Source of the DNA: an uncultured Oscillibacter sp.
GTDB taxonomy: Bacteria; Bacillota; Clostridia; Oscillospirales; Oscillospiraceae
Direction of reading: 5' to 3'
DNA length: 7,588 nucleotides
Assembly: GCA_946530565.1 (NCBI GenBank)
Contig: CAMNAE010000070.1
Location: 1-7,588, forward strand
Part shown: positions 4,753 to 7,588 of the stretch, one piece after another
How the letters are laid out: every line of letters begins with the position of its first letter
How positions within the stretch are numbered: the first letter of the stretch is position 1
Made by a program: the position numbers and the translations under genes
The notes under the pieces: generated by a model
What the model saw: the letters and a program-made list of their open reading frames with translations, nothing else
What the model was told of the DNA's origin: nothing
Database searches by the model: none

Positions 4753-7152
4753 ATGAAAAAACCTGCTATTGCCGCAAAGAGCCTCCTTCCGGAGCGCTTC
4801 TTTGTGATCCTTTTGCCGCTGCTCATCTTCTGTGCCGCCTCCGCGGGCGGACGCATCTTCGCGGCCTTAATGGCGCTCATCGCCTTTGTGCTCGGCATCG
4901 GGCGCGGCGTGCTTGCAAACCTTGCAGAGCGCAGCACAGCGCTTACAGGCGCGGTGCTGCTCTACGGCTCCGTCGCGCTCATCTCGGGGCTCTGGTGCCA
5001 CTTCGGCGGCTACGCGGTGCTCGAGAGCGCCAAAATGCTCACGGCGCTCTCGCTCTTCGGTCTTCTGCTGCTCCGCTGGCCCAAAAAGCTCTCCTGGCGC
5101 GGGCTCCTGGCAGTGCTCACAGCTGTGCTCGCCGTATTCGCCCTCCTTACGCTGGACGCCGGCGGGCTGAGACTTCTTTCCCGCGTTTATGAGGCGCTCA
5201 AGCAGTATGTTCTTGCGATGGGCTTCGACGCCGCGACCACCGGCTACGAGACCGGCATCCGCATCACGGGCGTCTTCTCAAACGCGAATGTGACCGGCGG
5301 AATTCTGGGGCCGGGGCTGCTATTATGCCTGTGGCAGTGGTCTTGCGCCGAAGCAAAAAAGAAGCGCGTGCTCTTCGCCCTCGCACTGGGGACCGAGGCG
5401 CTTGCGTTCTTCCTCTCCTTTTCGATGGGCGCTATGGCCTCGTTCGCGCTCGGCTGCGTCGTGTATCTGGTGCTGCAGCCCAAAGGCGAAAAGCTCACGC
5501 TCTTTTTGCGCATGCTATTGTGCATCGTCGTGACGCTTCTCTGCGCGGCGGTCTCGACCCCGCTTTTGGGCAAAGGCGCCGCTGCCGCGCTGATCGTGGT
5601 TCTCGGTCCGCTCAGCGGGCTTATCATCGACCTCGTCGACGCCCGGCTCCTGCCCGCGCTCGGTGCGTTCTTTTCAAAAGCACAAAAGGCCGGCTACGCT
5701 GCCGCTGCTGCGCTGGTCGTGCTGATCGCGCTTTACGGCGTTCTTGCCCTGCACCTCACCGGCCCCGCCGTACTGGACGCGCAGGGCCCGACGCTCGAGC
5801 GCGCCTTAAAGCTCCCGGGCGGCGCATATACCGTGAGCGAGATCTCGCCCGCCGTCTCGCCGGAGGTACGCATCACGTCGCAAAACCAGGCGGAGCTCAT
5901 GATGCACACGGACACGCTGCTCTACGAGGGCACACTGGATAGCGCGGCCTTCACGGTCCCGGACGATTCCTCTGTCGTGTGGTTTTCCTTTACAGGTGAT
6001 TGCACGCTTGACAAAGTCACACTCTCAAACGGCGTTTCCGTGCCGCTTGGCTACCGCCTCCTCCCCACCTTCGCTGCGAACCGCCTGCAGGCGCTCTGGG
6101 CAAACCAGAACTTCATCCAGCGCCTCGTCTTCTTTGAAGACGGCCTGAAGCTCTTTGCGGCAAGTCCGCTCATCGGCTGGGGACTCGGCGGTGTCGAGGG
6201 TCAGCTCACGAGCGTGCAGCGCTTCTACTATGAATCCAAGTACATCCACAACCAACCGATCCAGATCATGGCGGAGGCTGGCGTGATCGGTCTTGCGGCC
6301 TTTGCGCTTTTGTGGATCGCGCTGGCCATGACGCTTTTCAGGATCCGGAAGCTCATAAGCGACAAAAGTCTCCCCGCCGCGCTCTGGGGCATTTTCGCCC
6401 TGGTCGCGCTGCACAGCTGCGTTGAGGTCGTGTGGTCGACCTGCGTTTACCCGACGCTGCTCTTTACGCTCTTTGCGGCGCTTTCGATGCTCCTGCGGGA
6501 GCTCGAGCCCGCGCGAAAAAGCTCAAATAAGCTCGTCTCCATCGAATTCATCGTCTCCAGGGCGGTCTGCCTCTTCTTTGCCCTGCTGATCGCCGGGAAT
6601 GTGATCGCAGCACAGCACTATGCGTCGCTTGAGCCCGAGTCCTCAGAGGAGGTCATCTCGGCGATGAGCCTTTGCGACCGGCTCGACGTTTACGACGACA
6701 GTCTCTACAAGACCATGCTCATGGCGAACCTTCTGCAGACCGAGGGCGCAAACGACCGCTCCTTCAACCTTGCCCAGGAGCTTGCCCGCCGCGCGAACTT
6801 CGACGACAGCTACTACGCCGCTGCCTATTATTATCTGCCGATGGGCGATGTCACGCGCTTCACGCATGTGATGCGCACGGGCCTTGCGCAGGAGCGCTCG
6901 AATCCCGACGCCTGGAACAGCGCATTGGATCTTTATAGCCAGGCCTATCCGAACCTCCCGGAAGAGCAGCTCGGCTACTTCGTCGCCGGTGTGTGTGCGA
7001 TCGCCGATGACATGTCCGAAGCGAACGCATACCTGATGGCGCCGATCACGCTGGATACGGAAAACGAGGCACTCGTCAACGCCTGTTCTTCGCTCGAAGG
7101 CCGGGATGAGGGCACGATCAACGCTGCGCTCTCGCTCGTGATTGACAGCTGA
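4753..7152 (+). CDS. O-antigen ligase/polymerase (Wzy_C)-like membrane protein
   Basis: This 799-residue protein has about 14-15 hydrophobic segments, mainly within 17-335 and 508-620. The Wzy_C-type core begins around FSNANVTGG (175-183). The large outer loop ends with SPLIGWGLGGVE (471-482) and YIHNQPIQIMAEAGVIG, where H499 matches the conserved loop His of O-antigen ligases. Family members either polymerise lipid-linked repeat units or transfer glycan to an acceptor outside the membrane; which applies here cannot be decided. Two additions stand out: a beta-rich, Asp/Thr/Ser-rich stretch (about 355-430) inside the loop, and a soluble, mostly helical C-terminal tail (about 621-799) after the last membrane helix, possibly TPR-like. 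ATG 4753 has GAGGT 6 nt upstream. It is the second gene of the operon with the GT4 enzyme and is followed by a strong hairpin. Confidence 0.9.
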   Translation: MKKPAIAAKSLLPERFFVILLPLLIFCAASAGGRIFAALMALIAFVLGIGRGVLANLAERSTALTGAVLLYGSVALISGLWCHFGGYAVLESAKMLTALSLFGLLLLRWPKKLSWRGLLAVLTAVLAVFALLTLDAGGLRLLSRVYEALKQYVLAMGFDAATTGYETGIRITGVFSNANVTGGILGPGLLLCLWQWSCAEAKKKRVLFALALGTEALAFFLSFSMGAMASFALGCVVYLVLQPKGEKLTLFLRMLLCIVVTLLCAAVSTPLLGKGAAAALIVVLGPLSGLIIDLVDARLLPALGAFFSKAQKAGYAAAAALVVLIALYGVLALHLTGPAVLDAQGPTLERALKLPGGAYTVSEISPAVSPEVRITSQNQAELMMHTDTLLYEGTLDSAAFTVPDDSSVVWFSFTGDCTLDKVTLSNGVSVPLGYRLLPTFAANRLQALWANQNFIQRLVFFEDGLKLFAASPLIGWGLGGVEGQLTSVQRFYYESKYIHNQPIQIMAEAGVIGLAAFALLWIALAMTLFRIRKLISDKSLPAALWGIFALVALHSCVEVVWSTCVYPTLLFTLFAALSMLLRELEPARKSSNKLVSIEFIVSRAVCLFFALLIAGNVIAAQHYASLEPESSEEVISAMSLCDRLDVYDDSLYKTMLMANLLQTEGANDRSFNLAQELARRANFDDSYYAAAYYYLPMGDVTRFTHVMRTGLAQERSNPDAWNSALDLYSQAYPNLPEEQLGYFVAGVCAIADDMSEANAYLMAPITLDTENEALVNACSSLEGRDEGTINAALSLVIDS

Positions 7153-7171
7153 AGCGCAAAATCAATGCAAC

Positions 7172-7209
7172 ATAAATGCCGGAGAGCCTGCGGGCACTCC
7201 GGCATTTAT
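7172..7209. terminator. Bidirectional terminator between convergent genes
   Basis: Positions 7172-7184 and 7197-7209 form a perfect 13-bp stem (core ATGCCGGAG/CTCCGGCAT) with a 12-nt loop. A/T-rich flanks on both sides supply a moderate U-tract in either direction. It lies 20 nt after the ligase-like gene and 12 nt after the stop of the opposing zinc-ribbon gene, so it can end both transcripts. Confidence 0.88.
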
Positions 7210-7220
7210 TGTTATATCCA

Positions 7221-7412
7221 TCAGTCATCTTCCAGCATCGCCGCAAGACCCTCGGCCTCATCTACCCAGCCGACATCGGCCTTGGCCCGCTTCAAGGGCG
7301 CGCGGCACTTCGGGCAGGCCTTTTTCTCACGCGCGCTTTTCGTTCCGCAGAGCGGACAGATGTACTCGTCGGGCCTGAGGAAGTGTGTTTTTAAAAGCCA
7401 GCGCTGCTCCAT
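7221..7412 (-). CDS. Small zinc-ribbon protein, 63 residues
   Basis: A short protein of unknown role. It has one four-cysteine zinc ribbon, C19-P-L-C22 and C33-P-K-C36, in a basic central part, followed by an acidic tail (DEAEGLAAMLEDD). There is no signal peptide or membrane segment. ATG 7412 is preceded by a strong GGGAGG site 10-11 nt upstream, which supports real translation despite the small size. It begins 55 nt after the stop of another minus-strand gene, with no terminator visible between, so the two are probably co-transcribed. Small ribbons of this kind bind zinc and may contact nucleic acid or a protein partner, but nothing here shows which. It does not share the Trp-rich modules of the zinc-finger gene at the left edge. 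Confidence 0.8.
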   Translation of the reverse strand: MEQRWLLKTHFLRPDEYICPLCGTKSAREKKACPKCRAPLKRAKADVGWVDEAEGLAAMLEDD

Positions 7413-7467
7413 AAGGCTGAAACCTCCCTGTGCGTGATGGATCTTCTTAAAGCAAGAGCACCTGCGC

Positions 7468-7588
7468 TCAGTCGATGATCAGGACCGCGATCTGCGGCAC
7501 TCCGTCTTCGCCGACGGTCATGATCCTGAGCTCCTGCACGTTCTCGCTGCCGGTATACGGAAGCTCGACCGCGCCGGAAGCGAGCTCG
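7468..7588 (-). CDS. C-terminal end of an unrecognised gene (partial)
   Basis: The last 39 codons of a minus-strand gene enter from the right edge and stop at TGA 7470-7468. The visible part reads like a beta-rich C-terminus, ending VGEDGVPQIAVLIID. Third codon positions are mostly G or C, as in the neighbouring genes, and residue composition is balanced, unlike the arginine-rich alternative frame on the same strand. I do not recognise the family. It probably shares a transcript with the small zinc-ribbon gene downstream. Confidence 0.6.
   Translation of the reverse strand, partial: ELASGAVELPYTGSENVQELRIMTVGEDGVPQIAVLIID

Noticed and set aside
5325..5942. 205-codon plus-strand open frame within the ligase-like gene
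   Set aside because: Arginine/alanine-rich low-complexity translation, typical of a shifted frame in GC-rich DNA. The frame it overlaps encodes a clear membrane protein.
7142..7437. Several plus-strand open frames downstream of the ligase-like gene
   Set aside because: They run through the terminator hairpin and antisense to the zinc-ribbon gene, and no supported start or domain was seen.

Overview
The window reads as a chromosomal piece of a GC-rich Gram-positive (Firmicutes/Clostridia-type) bacterium. The main evidence is a classical T-box leader in front of metA, near-consensus sigma-A promoters with 17-bp spacers, strong Shine-Dalgarno sites, TTG/GTG starts, and a WcaJ-type undecaprenyl-phosphate sugar transferase. 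Genus cannot be assigned from this sequence alone.

Layout, left to right. (1) Positions 1-638, minus strand: an AT-richer gene cut by the window edge. It encodes repeated treble-clef/zinc-ribbon modules, starts at GTG and has its own promoter (671-699). Its composition contrasts with the rest of the window, so it may be acquired. (2) Positions 738-781: a strong hairpin terminator ending the metA transcript. (3) Positions 799-2104, minus strand: metA, encoding a homoserine O-acyltransferase whose residue 111 is Glu, predicting acetyl-CoA as donor. It lies behind a methionine T-box riboswitch (about 1769-2069) and a perfect TTGACA-17-TATAAT promoter. (4) Positions 2101-3504, minus strand: a polyprenyl-phosphate sugar-1-phosphate transferase that starts a polysaccharide chain on the lipid carrier. 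Its stop codon lies inside the metA -35 box. (5) Positions 3505-3631: a divergent regulatory region with two fully interleaved promoters and a tandem 8-bp repeat. (6) Positions 3632-7152, plus strand: a two-gene operon of a GT4-type glycosyltransferase (TTG start) and a 799-residue O-antigen ligase/polymerase-like membrane protein. The latter has a beta-rich insertion in its large outer loop and a soluble C-terminal tail. (7) Positions 7172-7209: a perfect 13-bp hairpin that can terminate both converging transcripts. (8) Positions 7221-7588, minus strand: a 63-residue zinc-ribbon protein and the C-terminal end of an unrecognised upstream gene.

How it fits together: the sugar transferase, glycosyltransferase and ligase/polymerase form a compact surface-glycan set, namely initiation, extension, and polymerisation or transfer. 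They are expressed from one shared divergent control region. No flippase or chain-length regulator is present in the window. metA is a metabolic neighbour controlled separately by methionyl-tRNA charging through the T-box. That T-box terminator is also the first obvious transcription stop downstream of the sugar transferase gene, so the two transcripts may be linked.

I found no tRNA, rRNA, CRISPR array, insertion sequence or phage gene. The most worthwhile items to check are the interleaved divergent promoters with their repeat, the sugar-transferase/T-box transcriptional overlap, the domain insertion in the ligase-like protein, and the AT-rich zinc-finger gene at the left edge.
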